Source of the DNA: Nitrospirillum pindoramense | GTDB taxonomy: Bacteria > Pseudomonadota > Alphaproteobacteria > Azospirillales > Azospirillaceae | Reading direction: 5' to 3' | NCBI RefSeq assembly: GCF_007827955.1 | Contig: NZ_VITR01000017.1 | Coordinates: forward strand, 1 to 64,000 | Length of the DNA stretch: 64,000 nucleotides | Part shown: piece by piece, positions 56,522-63,862 of the stretch | Numbering within the stretch: position 1 is the first letter of the stretch | How the letters are laid out: every line of letters starts with the position of its first letter | Made by a program: the position numbers and the translations under genes | The notes under the pieces: generated by a model | Databases searched by the model: none | Seen by the model: the letters and a program-made list of their open reading frames with translations, nothing else | Told to the model about the DNA's origin: nothing

Positions 56522-56707
56522 GGCCCTTGAGCGTTTCGGCCCTACGTCATGCCCGGTGCGGGCTGACTTTCTGCCCGTGTGTCACGGGGACGTCCCTGGC
56601 CGTTACCGCTCCTTACCCTTTAAGCATTGTCATGAATGGCGTGCGCCCCCCGGCGCGCGCTCAGCGGGTCGCGGCCGCGTTCGGTCCGCGGCCGGAAAGC
56701 GGCTGGC

Positions 56708-56953
56708 ATGGTGGACGGACAGCGGACGGAGAGTGACACCTGGGATGCCGGCGGCATGGGCTGCGGCGAACTGGTGATGCTGTTGCGCGTCCGTCTGAAG
56801 ACCATGCCGGGCGCGGTGCTGCGCGTCATCGCCCATGACAGCGGCGCGCCGGAGGATTTGCCGGCCTGGTGTCGCATGACCGGCAACGACCTGCTGGCCC
56901 ATGACCCCGCCACCCACAGCTACTGGATCCGCTCACGGCCCGACTGGTCCTGA
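56708..56953 (+). CDS. TusA-like small sulfur-carrier protein with CG-type active site
   Basis: This 81-aa protein has the TusA fold pattern. A beta strand with the reactive cysteine (GMGCGELVMLLRVRLKTMPG, C19) is followed by VLRVIAHDSGAPEDLPAWCR and TGNDLLAHD. The usual C-P-x-P motif is replaced by C-G-E-L. The second cysteine lies in PAWCRMTG, a position that is also Cys in many TusA proteins. It is followed by the DsrE gene. ATG 56708 is preferred, giving a family-sized protein. Closest functional analogy: relay of bound sulfane sulfur or a related group, but the altered motif means a different chemistry cannot be excluded. Confidence 0.68.
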   Translation: MVDGQRTESDTWDAGGMGCGELVMLLRVRLKTMPGAVLRVIAHDSGAPEDLPAWCRMTGNDLLAHDPATHSYWIRSRPDWS

Positions 56954-56976
56954 GCCCCCCTCAACGGAGAAAACCC

Positions 56977-57339
56977 ATGCCCGGAAAATTCGTCGTCTCG
57001 CTGAGCTGCGCCAAGAACGACACCGACAAGGCCACCGTCGCCTTCGTCATCGCCAATGCGGCCGTCGCGTCGGACAAGGAAACGGTGGTGTTCCTGTCCA
57101 TCGAGGGCACCCGCCTGTCGCAGAAGGGCTACGCCGACGACATCCATGAAGAGGGCTTCGCCCCGCTGAAGGATCTGATCGCCAACTTCGCCGCCGCCGG
57201 CGGCACCATCTATGTCTGCTCCCCCTGCTTCAAGAAGCGCGGCCTGGACGAGGACAAGCTGGTCGACGGCGCCAAGATCGTCGGTGGCGCCAAGCTGGTG
57301 GAGTTCATGAGCGACGGCGCGCCCAGCGTCAGCTACTGA
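56977..57339 (+). CDS. DsrE-family protein
   Basis: This 120-aa protein of the DsrE/DsrF-like fold has the N-terminal strand KFVVSLSCAKNDTDKATVAF, VVFLSIEGTRLSQKGY, and a C-terminal CxxC-like site in YVCSPCFKKRGLDED. DsrE proteins accept or donate sulfur together with TusA in sulfur-relay chains. The gene lies between the stand-alone TusA-like gene and the PhnD gene, 23 and 18 bp from each, so it is co-transcribed with them. Confidence 0.85.
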   Translation: MPGKFVVSLSCAKNDTDKATVAFVIANAAVASDKETVVFLSIEGTRLSQKGYADDIHEEGFAPLKDLIANFAAAGGTIYVCSPCFKKRGLDEDKLVDGAKIVGGAKLVEFMSDGAPSVSY

Positions 57340-57357
57340 CACAGGAGGGATGGGGGA

Positions 57358-58239
57358 ATGCGTCGCAGGACGTTCATCGCCACGGGCGTGGCCGCCGGCA
57401 CCGGCATGGCCGCGGCCATGGTTACGCCGGCGCTGGCGCAGGGTCGCAAAACGCTGCGCTTCGGCATCGGGCCGCTGCTGCCGTCGCCGGAGGACACCAA
57501 GAAGGCCTACATGCCGCTGTTCGCCCATCTGGCCAAGGAGCTGGGGGTGGATTTCGAGCTGGTGGCCACCACCGATTGGGCCGGCATGGCCGTGGCCATG
57601 GGGTCCGGCCAGCTGGACCTGGCCTGGATGGGGCCCTGGGGCTACATCATCGCCAACAACGCCACCGGCTGCCAGGCCGTGGCGACGGTGAAGTATGATG
57701 AGAAGCCCACCTATCTGGGGGTGATCATCGCCCGGCCGGAGCTGAAGGTCGCCAAGTTCCCGGACGACACCAAGGGCATGACCATCTCCTTCGCCGACGT
57801 GGGGTCCACCTCCGGCTGGCTGATCCCCAGCTATTACGCCAAGGAGGTTTGGAAGATCGATCCCAAGACCTTCTGGTCCTATACGGAGGGGGCCACCCAC
57901 GCCGCCAACGAGATCTCCGTCAGCTCCGGCCAAGTGGACCTCGCGACCGACTTTGACCGTAACCGCAACGCCATGATCGCCAGCGGCAAGGTGAAGGAGG
58001 ATGCGAACAAGATCGTCTGGACCTCGGATCCCCTGCCCAACGACGCCATCGTCCTCCCGGCGACGGCACCGGCTGGCATGGCGGACCAGGTGCGCAAAAC
58101 CCTGACGGCCATCACGCTGGACCAGGCCAAGACACTGCTGCCCAACCGGTACACCGGCTTCGTCACCGCCACCCATGCCTCCTACGACATGATCGAGAAG
58201 GCGGGGCTGGCGTTGGGCAAGATCAAGGCCAAGGCCTGA
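57358..58239 (+). CDS. PhnD-type ABC transporter substrate-binding protein
   Basis: This 293-aa periplasmic protein has a Tat-type signal (MRRRTF, cut after residue 26, ALA) and the PhnD family core: LRFGIGPLLPSPEDTKKAYM, VAMGSGQLDLAWMGPWGYI, and FADVGSTSGWLIPSYYAKEV. PhnD-type proteins bind phosphonates, phosphite and sometimes other anions. The surrounding genes suggest a sulfur-containing or alkylated ligand instead, so the substrate is open. It is the first transporter gene, followed by the permease 17 bp later. Confidence 0.9.
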   Translation: MRRRTFIATGVAAGTGMAAAMVTPALAQGRKTLRFGIGPLLPSPEDTKKAYMPLFAHLAKELGVDFELVATTDWAGMAVAMGSGQLDLAWMGPWGYIIANNATGCQAVATVKYDEKPTYLGVIIARPELKVAKFPDDTKGMTISFADVGSTSGWLIPSYYAKEVWKIDPKTFWSYTEGATHAANEISVSSGQVDLATDFDRNRNAMIASGKVKEDANKIVWTSDPLPNDAIVLPATAPAGMADQVRKTLTAITLDQAKTLLPNRYTGFVTATHASYDMIEKAGLALGKIKAKA

Positions 58240-58256
58240 GAGCGGCGCGGGAACGG

Positions 58257-59072
58257 ATGACCAGTGGCGCGGAACAGGCGTTGCGGCGCATGGAGGCGGC
58301 GGACCGGGGCTTCACGGGCCGCCGCCTGCGCCTGTGGCTGATCTGCGCCACGCTTCTGGCCTTCTACGCCGTCTCCTGGCGACTGGCGGGCATCGACCTG
58401 CATAAGCTGGCGGTGGGCTTGCCCAAGCTGGGCCGCTGGCTGGCGACCGCCTGGCCGCCGGACCTGCATGAACTGCCCCTGTTCGCGCGGCGCACCGCGG
58501 AAACCGTGGCCATGGCGGCCATCGGCACCACGCTGGCGGTGCTGCTGGCCCTGCCCATGGCCATCCTGGCCTGCCGTACCATCACGCCGTGGCCGGCGCT
58601 GTACCATCCGGCGCGCTGGTTCCTGAACGCCCTGCGCGGCATCGACAGCTTTGTCTTCGCCCTGCTGTTCGTGGCGGCCGTCGGTCTCGGCCCCTTCGCC
58701 GGCGTGCTGGGCATCGCCCTGCACACCTGGGGCAGCGCCGCCAAGCAGTTCGCGGATTATCTGGAAAGCGCCCATCTGGGACCGTTCGAGGCCGTGCGGG
58801 CCACCGGCGCCGGGCGTCTGACCGCCATCCTCTATGCCCTGATGCCGGACGTGGCCCCCGTCATGCTGTCCACCACCTTGTTCTGGTGGGAGTTCAATGT
58901 CCGCGCCTCCACCGTCCTGGGCGTGGTCGGCGCCGGCGGCATAGGCCAGGAATTGAAGAACAGCATGGATCTGCTGGATTTCCCGCGTCTGGTCACCATC
59001 ATCGCCGTGATCCTGGTGGTGGTGACGGCCCTGGACCAGTTTTCCGGCTGGCTGCGGCGGAGGCTGGCCTGA
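58257..59072 (+). CDS. PhnE-type ABC transporter permease
   Basis: This 271-aa membrane protein has about six helices and the EAA coupling motif in GPFEAVRATGAGRLTAILYA, which contacts the ATPase. The block LRGIDSFVFALLFVAAVGLG, with HTWGSAAKQFADYLE, is typical of PhnE. It overlaps the ATPase gene by one base (TGATG). Confidence 0.9.
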   Translation: MTSGAEQALRRMEAADRGFTGRRLRLWLICATLLAFYAVSWRLAGIDLHKLAVGLPKLGRWLATAWPPDLHELPLFARRTAETVAMAAIGTTLAVLLALPMAILACRTITPWPALYHPARWFLNALRGIDSFVFALLFVAAVGLGPFAGVLGIALHTWGSAAKQFADYLESAHLGPFEAVRATGAGRLTAILYALMPDVAPVMLSTTLFWWEFNVRASTVLGVVGAGGIGQELKNSMDLLDFPRLVTIIAVILVVVTALDQFSGWLRRRLA

Positions 59073-59851
59073 TGGACGCCCCCCTTCCCGCCAACGGTAT
59101 GGATCAGGGGGAGCCTCTGATGCGCGCGGAGGGCATCGGCATGGCCTTTCACGGGCACGCGGCCCTGGCCGATGTCCGTTTCCAGATCCACGCTGGCGAA
59201 CTGGTGGCCGTGCTGGGCCCCAGCGGCGCCGGTAAGACGACCCTGTTCCGCTGCCTGGCCGGCCTGGCGCGACCGGATAGGGGGTGCGTCCGGGTGGACG
59301 GCCAGGACATGACGCGGGCTACCGGCGGGAACCGGCGGCGCATGGCGCGGGGCATCGCCCTGGTGTTTCAACAGTTCAACCTGGTCGGCCGGCTGACGGC
59401 CCTGGACAATGTGCTGGCGGGCCGCCTGGGCCATGTGCCGGCCTGGCGCGGCTGGTTGCGCCGGTTCAGCCGGGCCGACCGCCTGCTGGCCCTGGAATGC
59501 CTGGACCGTGTCGGCCTGCTGGCCAAGGCGGGACAGCGCGCCGACAGCCTGTCCGGGGGCCAGCAGCAACGGGTGGCCATCGCCCGCGCCCTGGCCCAGC
59601 GTCCCCGCCTGATCCTGGCCGACGAACCGGTCGCCAGCCTGGACCCGGCCACGGCGGCGGGGGTGCTGGACCTGCTGCGCGGCATTGCCCGCACCGATGG
59701 TGTGGGCGTGGTGTGCAGCCTGCACCAGGTGGATCTGGCTCGCGCCGCCGCGGATCGCATCGTCGGCCTGGCCGACGGGCGGGTGGTGGTGGATCTGCCG
59801 GCCGCGTCATTCGATACCGCCGCGGCCGCCCGGCTGTACAGCACGCCCTGA
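59072..59851 (+). CDS. PhnC-type ABC transporter ATPase
   Basis: This 259-aa protein has Walker A GPSGAGKTT, the Q-loop in ALVFQQFNLVGRLT, signature LSGGQQQRVAIARAL, and Walker B LILADEPVASLDP, with the H-loop in VVCSLHQVDLA. The layout matches PhnC. It powers the importer formed with the PhnE-type permease and the PhnD-type binding protein. ATG 59072 is used because it overlaps the PhnE stop codon. Confidence 0.92.
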   Translation: MDAPLPANGMDQGEPLMRAEGIGMAFHGHAALADVRFQIHAGELVAVLGPSGAGKTTLFRCLAGLARPDRGCVRVDGQDMTRATGGNRRRMARGIALVFQQFNLVGRLTALDNVLAGRLGHVPAWRGWLRRFSRADRLLALECLDRVGLLAKAGQRADSLSGGQQQRVAIARALAQRPRLILADEPVASLDPATAAGVLDLLRGIARTDGVGVVCSLHQVDLARAAADRIVGLADGRVVVDLPAASFDTAAAARLYSTP

Positions 59852-59866
59852 TTGGAGGGATTCCCC

Positions 59867-61363
59867 ATGGACCCCATCGCCCACCACACTCACACGCCCG
59901 ATGTTTCCTTCGACGGGGGCGACCTGGACTGCGGCAACGGCCTGCTCTTGCTGATCCGCCGGCACATCGACCCGCTGCCGCGCGGCGGCCTGCTGGAAAT
60001 CCTGTCCTCGGAAGTGTCGGTTGACGAGGATCTGCCGGCCTGGTGCCGCCTGACCCGCAATGAACTGGTATCCTGGACCAAGGTCGGGCGCCAACGCAGT
60101 TTCCTGGTATGCAAGGGCACCCTGGCGGAGCGGGCCGCCGCGCCCCAGACGGCGCCCGCACCCACCCAGGCCGCGCCCACCCTTCCCGCCAGGCGGCAAC
60201 CAGTCCCCGCCCCGGCCATACCGCCGCTGGCAGTGATGGGCATCGGCTCGTGGCCACGCCCACGCTGGATGGTGGAGGCCATGCACGCCCATGTGGAGGG
60301 TCGCCTGGCGGAACAGGCTTTCCATGAAACGGCAGACGACGCCGTCCGCCTGGCCGTCGCGGCACAGGAGCGGGCCGGCGTGGATGTCGTGACGGATGGG
60401 GAACAGCGACGCGACAGCTATGCCAGCTTCGTCGCCAGCCGGCTGGATAACTGCCAGCTCATTCCCCTGACGGACCTGCTGCCCCTGGTGGACGATCCCG
60501 AGGAGTTCGCGGCGGAATTGCGGGCGCTGGACATTCCGGCCGGCGAGGTACGCCACCCCGCCGTCTTCGGCCCCCTGGTCCGGTCGCGGCCCCTGGTGGC
60601 GCATGAGGTGGATTTCGCCCGGACGGTCACGGAAAAGCCGGTGAAGGTGGCCCTGCCAGGGCCCTATCTGCTCACCCGCACTATGTGGATGGAATGCATT
60701 TCCGACCAGGCCTATGACAGCCGGGAGGCCCTGGCCCAGGACATCGTGCGGGTGCTGCGGGAAGAGCTGGCCGACCTGCTGGACGCCGGGGCGGCGCTGA
60801 TCCAATTCGATGAGCCCGTGCTGTCGGAGGTGGTCTTCGCCGGGGCCAAGAACAAGCGCAGTTTCATGTGTGGCGCCCTGTCGGAGTCCTTGGGCCCCGA
60901 CCATGAACTGGGCTTCGCCCGTGACCTGCTGAACGCCGCGCTGGCGGGCTTTCCCCGTGAACGCACCGCCCTGCATGTCTGCCGGGGCAACTGGACGCCA
61001 GATGAGAGCGTGGCCCTGTCCGGCAGCTACGCCCCCCTGGTCACCACGCTGTCCCAGGTGAGGGTCGGCGCCTATCTGTTGGAAATGTGCACACCGCGTG
61101 CCGGCGAGATGGAGGTGCTGCGCGCACTGCCGGACGATGCGCGGCTGGGCGTGGGCGTGGTCAACCAAAAGCATGCCGCGGTGGAGGAGACGGACGCGGT
61201 GGCGGCCCGCATCGCGCAGGCCATCGACCTGTTCGGGCGGGAGCGGGTGCTGCTACACCCCGATTGCGGTTTCGCAACCTTCGCCGACAACCCCATCTGC
61301 GCCGGCGGCACGGCCCAGGACAAGCTGGCGGCCATCGCGCGGGCGGCGGACCGGTTCCGCTGA
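59867..61363 (+). CDS. Fusion of TusA-like domain to zinc-type MetE (cobalamin-independent methionine synthase II) domain
   Basis: This 498-aa protein has two domains. Residues about 14-85 form a TusA-like domain (GDLDCGNGLLLLIRRHIDPL with Cys at 22, LEILSSEVSVDEDLPAWCRL, SFLVCKG). As in the neighbouring stand-alone protein, CP is replaced by CG. A Pro/Ala linker (about 90-120) follows. Residues about 121-498 form the methionine-synthase-II barrel with all four expected zinc ligands: H370 and C372 in ALHVCRGNW, E406 in YLLEMCTPRAGE, and C467 in LHPDCGFATF. MetE-like enzymes move methyl or alkyl groups to or from thiols. GGAGGG is seven bases before ATG 59867. I know of no described enzyme with this domain order. 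Confidence 0.82.
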   Translation: MDPIAHHTHTPDVSFDGGDLDCGNGLLLLIRRHIDPLPRGGLLEILSSEVSVDEDLPAWCRLTRNELVSWTKVGRQRSFLVCKGTLAERAAAPQTAPAPTQAAPTLPARRQPVPAPAIPPLAVMGIGSWPRPRWMVEAMHAHVEGRLAEQAFHETADDAVRLAVAAQERAGVDVVTDGEQRRDSYASFVASRLDNCQLIPLTDLLPLVDDPEEFAAELRALDIPAGEVRHPAVFGPLVRSRPLVAHEVDFARTVTEKPVKVALPGPYLLTRTMWMECISDQAYDSREALAQDIVRVLREELADLLDAGAALIQFDEPVLSEVVFAGAKNKRSFMCGALSESLGPDHELGFARDLLNAALAGFPRERTALHVCRGNWTPDESVALSGSYAPLVTTLSQVRVGAYLLEMCTPRAGEMEVLRALPDDARLGVGVVNQKHAAVEETDAVAARIAQAIDLFGRERVLLHPDCGFATFADNPICAGGTAQDKLAAIARAADRFR

Positions 61364-61446
61364 TGGTGTAGCCCACAACCGCGACCTGGAACCTGGACCG
61401 CCAATTCCCTACATTGATCCGGATCGTGTGAAATCCGGTGAGTTCC

Positions 61447-62439
61447 ATGGACAAGTTGCAGGCGATGCAGGTGTTCACCCGCATCGTGGAGGTGAACAGT
61501 TTTTCCAAGGCAGCGGATACGCTGGGCCTGCCCCGCGCGTCCGTCACCACCATCATCCAGAACCTGGAAGGCTTCCTGGGCGTGCGCCTGCTGCAACGGA
61601 CGACCCGACGCCTGAGCCTGACGCCGGATGGCGCCGCCTATTATGAACGCGCCGTCCGCATCCTGTCCGACATCGACGAGGCGGAGTCCTCGTTCGCCAA
61701 CATGAAAAAGAACCCGCGCGGCAAGCTGCGCGTGGACATGCCGGGCGCCATCGGCCGGCTGCTGGTCATCCCCCGCATCCATGAGTTCCGCCGCCAATAT
61801 CCTGACATCGACCTGATGATCGGCATGGGTGACCGGCCGGTCGACCTGGTGCAGGACGGCGTGGACTGCGTGGTGCGCGTCGGGCATTTGCAGGACAGCA
61901 GCCTGATCGCCCGCCGCGTGGGGGTGTTCCAGGGCGTCACCTGCGCCAGCCCGGCCTATATCGCCGCCCACGGCATGCCGGAAACGCTGGAGGATTTGGA
62001 ACGCCACCAGGCCGTGAACTATTTCCACAGCCGCACCGGCAAGGTCCTGGACCTGTCCTTCATCGTGAATGGCGAGGTGCAGGAGGTGAAGACCGCCGGC
62101 CCCGTGGCCGTCAACGATTCCGACGCCTACCTGACCTGCGGGCTGGAAGGCCTGGGCATCATCCAGCCGCCCTACTTCATGGCCAAGCCCCACCTGCTGT
62201 CCGGACAGCTGGTGGAACTGCTGCCGCGCTGGAAGCCGGAGCCCATGCCCATCTCCGCCGTCTATCCCCACAACCGCCACCTGTCGCCCAAGGTGCGGGT
62301 GTTCGTGGATTGGGTGGCCGACCTGTTCGACGCCTGCCCCCTGTTCAACGGCCAGGCCACCAGCCATTGCCCCGACAAGCCCCCCGCACCCGTGCCCGCC
62401 AACGTGGAGGAAGAGGAGAAGTGCCTTATTTGCGCGTAA
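61447..62439 (+). CDS. LysR-type transcriptional regulator of the locus
   Basis: This 330-aa LTTR has an N-terminal HTH (DKLQAMQVFTRIVEVNSFSK, LPRASVTTIIQNLE) and an effector domain of the type seen in single-gene CrgA/DsdC-like regulators (ALxSPAYIAAHG region as CASPAYIAAHGMPETL). It lies 83 bp after the TusA-MetE gene on the same strand and probably controls it. The C-terminus has an unusual EEEEKCLICA tail with two cysteines. ATG 61447 has GGTGAG upstream. Confidence 0.85.
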   Translation: MDKLQAMQVFTRIVEVNSFSKAADTLGLPRASVTTIIQNLEGFLGVRLLQRTTRRLSLTPDGAAYYERAVRILSDIDEAESSFANMKKNPRGKLRVDMPGAIGRLLVIPRIHEFRRQYPDIDLMIGMGDRPVDLVQDGVDCVVRVGHLQDSSLIARRVGVFQGVTCASPAYIAAHGMPETLEDLERHQAVNYFHSRTGKVLDLSFIVNGEVQEVKTAGPVAVNDSDAYLTCGLEGLGIIQPPYFMAKPHLLSGQLVELLPRWKPEPMPISAVYPHNRHLSPKVRVFVDWVADLFDACPLFNGQATSHCPDKPPAPVPANVEEEEKCLICA

Positions 62440-62527
62440 CTTCCTCTTGAGATACACCTTTTGAGTGATGGTTGTCGATTAGCTGCCCCGACCTACTCTA
62501 ATATCCAAGAGGACGTCAGCATGGGGA

Positions 62528-62962
62528 TTGTGCACGGTTACCACCTTGGCCATTGGGCCCGGCGACACCAAGATCGTAGGCGCGGCTAAAAGCGTCTGGA
62601 ACCAAGCCAAGGGGAAGCCATACACCTGGGGCGGCCACACAACGAACGGATTTGATTGCTCTTGGTTTACAATCTATGTGCTGCAGCAGGCGTATCCGTC
62701 AAGAGGCTTCACCTTCATGACGGCTGCAAGCATTTTCAGCAGCCCTAGTTTCACGGCCGTAAAGGGAAATCCGGAAATTGGCGATCTCATTTGCTTCCCC
62801 CAGGGGCCGGATGTACCGCACGATCATGTCGGTATAGTCTATGACACCACGCACTGGATTGGTTCCCAATCATCGACTGGCGTGGCACTCGTGTCGCTCA
62901 ATGACTTTTTCTGGTCAAAGAAGCCACATTTCTTCATCAGGTTGTTGAAGGCTATCAGTTAA
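62528..62962 (+). CDS. NlpC/P60-family peptidase (possible antibacterial effector)
   Basis: This 144-aa protein matches NlpC/P60 cysteine peptidases: GKPYTWGGHTTNGFDCSWFT with the catalytic Cys (C44) and GPDVPHDHVGIVYD with the catalytic His (H100). A third polar residue is near HWIGSQSS. NlpC/P60 enzymes cleave peptidoglycan stem peptides. There is no signal peptide, so delivery may be by a secretion system. A small exported protein follows 11 bp later. The only in-frame start is a weak TTG at 62528. ATG 62521, which has a good AGAGGA site, is one base out of frame. The region is more AT-rich than its neighbours, suggesting acquisition. Confidence 0.8.
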   Translation: MCTVTTLAIGPGDTKIVGAAKSVWNQAKGKPYTWGGHTTNGFDCSWFTIYVLQQAYPSRGFTFMTAASIFSSPSFTAVKGNPEIGDLICFPQGPDVPHDHVGIVYDTTHWIGSQSSTGVALVSLNDFFWSKKPHFFIRLLKAIS

Positions 62963-62973
62963 GGTTGCCTTCC

Positions 62974-63402
62974 ATGAAACCGATCCACGCACTGGCTGTT
63001 GCTCTACCCATGGTGCTGGGCTCTTCACCCGACGCCCAATCCGGGCCGCCGTTTTGGCAAAAGACATGGACAGTCACCGCAATCGAGGGGGCAACCTCGA
63101 TAGATCGCGCGTCGCTATCGTCCACGATCGGTTTGCAGATTGTCATGAAGGCCGACGCGCTGACGGATCCCCTGGCTGAGGACTGCACACGCGCCTTGAG
63201 CTATGACGACATCAAATCCAGGCCAATCGCGGATCTCAATCAGCATTTTGGCGCCAACTGGACATGGCCGTCGTTCTCAGGGACGCAGGTCACTTATGGC
63301 TGGGTCCGTTGTGACGGCAGCAACGTCGGTGCCTTCGCCTTTGTTGATCCGCAGAAGGCGTATCTGTTTTATGAAGCTGGCGCGATCCTTGTGCTGAAGT
63401 AG
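62974..63402 (+). CDS. Small exported protein of unknown family, candidate immunity protein
   Basis: This 142-aa protein has a signal peptide (about 1-24, ending DAQS) and two cysteines that could form a disulfide (EDCTRALSYDDI, GWVRCDGSNVGAF). It resembles no family I recognise. Position directly after an NlpC/P60 peptidase gene and export to the periplasm fit the immunity partner of a peptidoglycan-cleaving effector. AAGG lies 10 bp before ATG 62974. Base composition is like the peptidase gene, unlike the flanking LysR gene. Confidence 0.7.
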   Translation: MKPIHALAVALPMVLGSSPDAQSGPPFWQKTWTVTAIEGATSIDRASLSSTIGLQIVMKADALTDPLAEDCTRALSYDDIKSRPIADLNQHFGANWTWPSFSGTQVTYGWVRCDGSNVGAFAFVDPQKAYLFYEAGAILVLK

Positions 63403-63862
63403 GTCCGCCAGCTCGCTATCCATCGACGATAGACGGCCCAATGCCGCGATTATGCGGTTTTTCCTAAACAGAGTATTCGCATTATCGCGTATTCCGCCTA
63501 GGGCGCCGTTCGCTATGATGAAACGGTCGCTGCGGTGCCGAAGATGCGCTGGCCAGCGGCCCCAGTCCGGAACCCCGTTCGGGGTCCACCCTTTCGTGAA
63601 ACGCCCCACTCGGGGCCTCAACCCTGTCTCGCGGCCTGATCGTCCTTTCCACTGGGAAGGGCGTCGACGCGTTGTCCCTGGCGTGTCCCGGTGTCCATCA
63701 CCACCGGCCCCGCCGCCCCGTGCCTGACGCCGGCAGCCTGTTGCCGGGAACGCGGCGATACCGCCGCCCGCCTCCACGCCGATTTGACGGCGGGAAACGG
63801 GACGCGACCGCCGCCCATCCCGGCTTATGCCTGGCGTCGCCCGCCCGTAAGGAGTTCGTTCG
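63403..63862. other. 460-bp non-coding stretch before a partial gene
   Basis: No credible gene is visible on either strand. The stretch includes small hairpins (ACCCCG/CGGGGT near 63573, GCCCC/GGGGC near 63604). The long run without coding capacity may be a structured 5' leader for the gene at 63863, but I could not match it to a known riboswitch. Confidence 0.4.

Noticed and set aside
56522-56707. SAM riboswitch before the MetE-linked operon
   Set aside because: I could not find the conserved core of any SAM riboswitch class in the leader.
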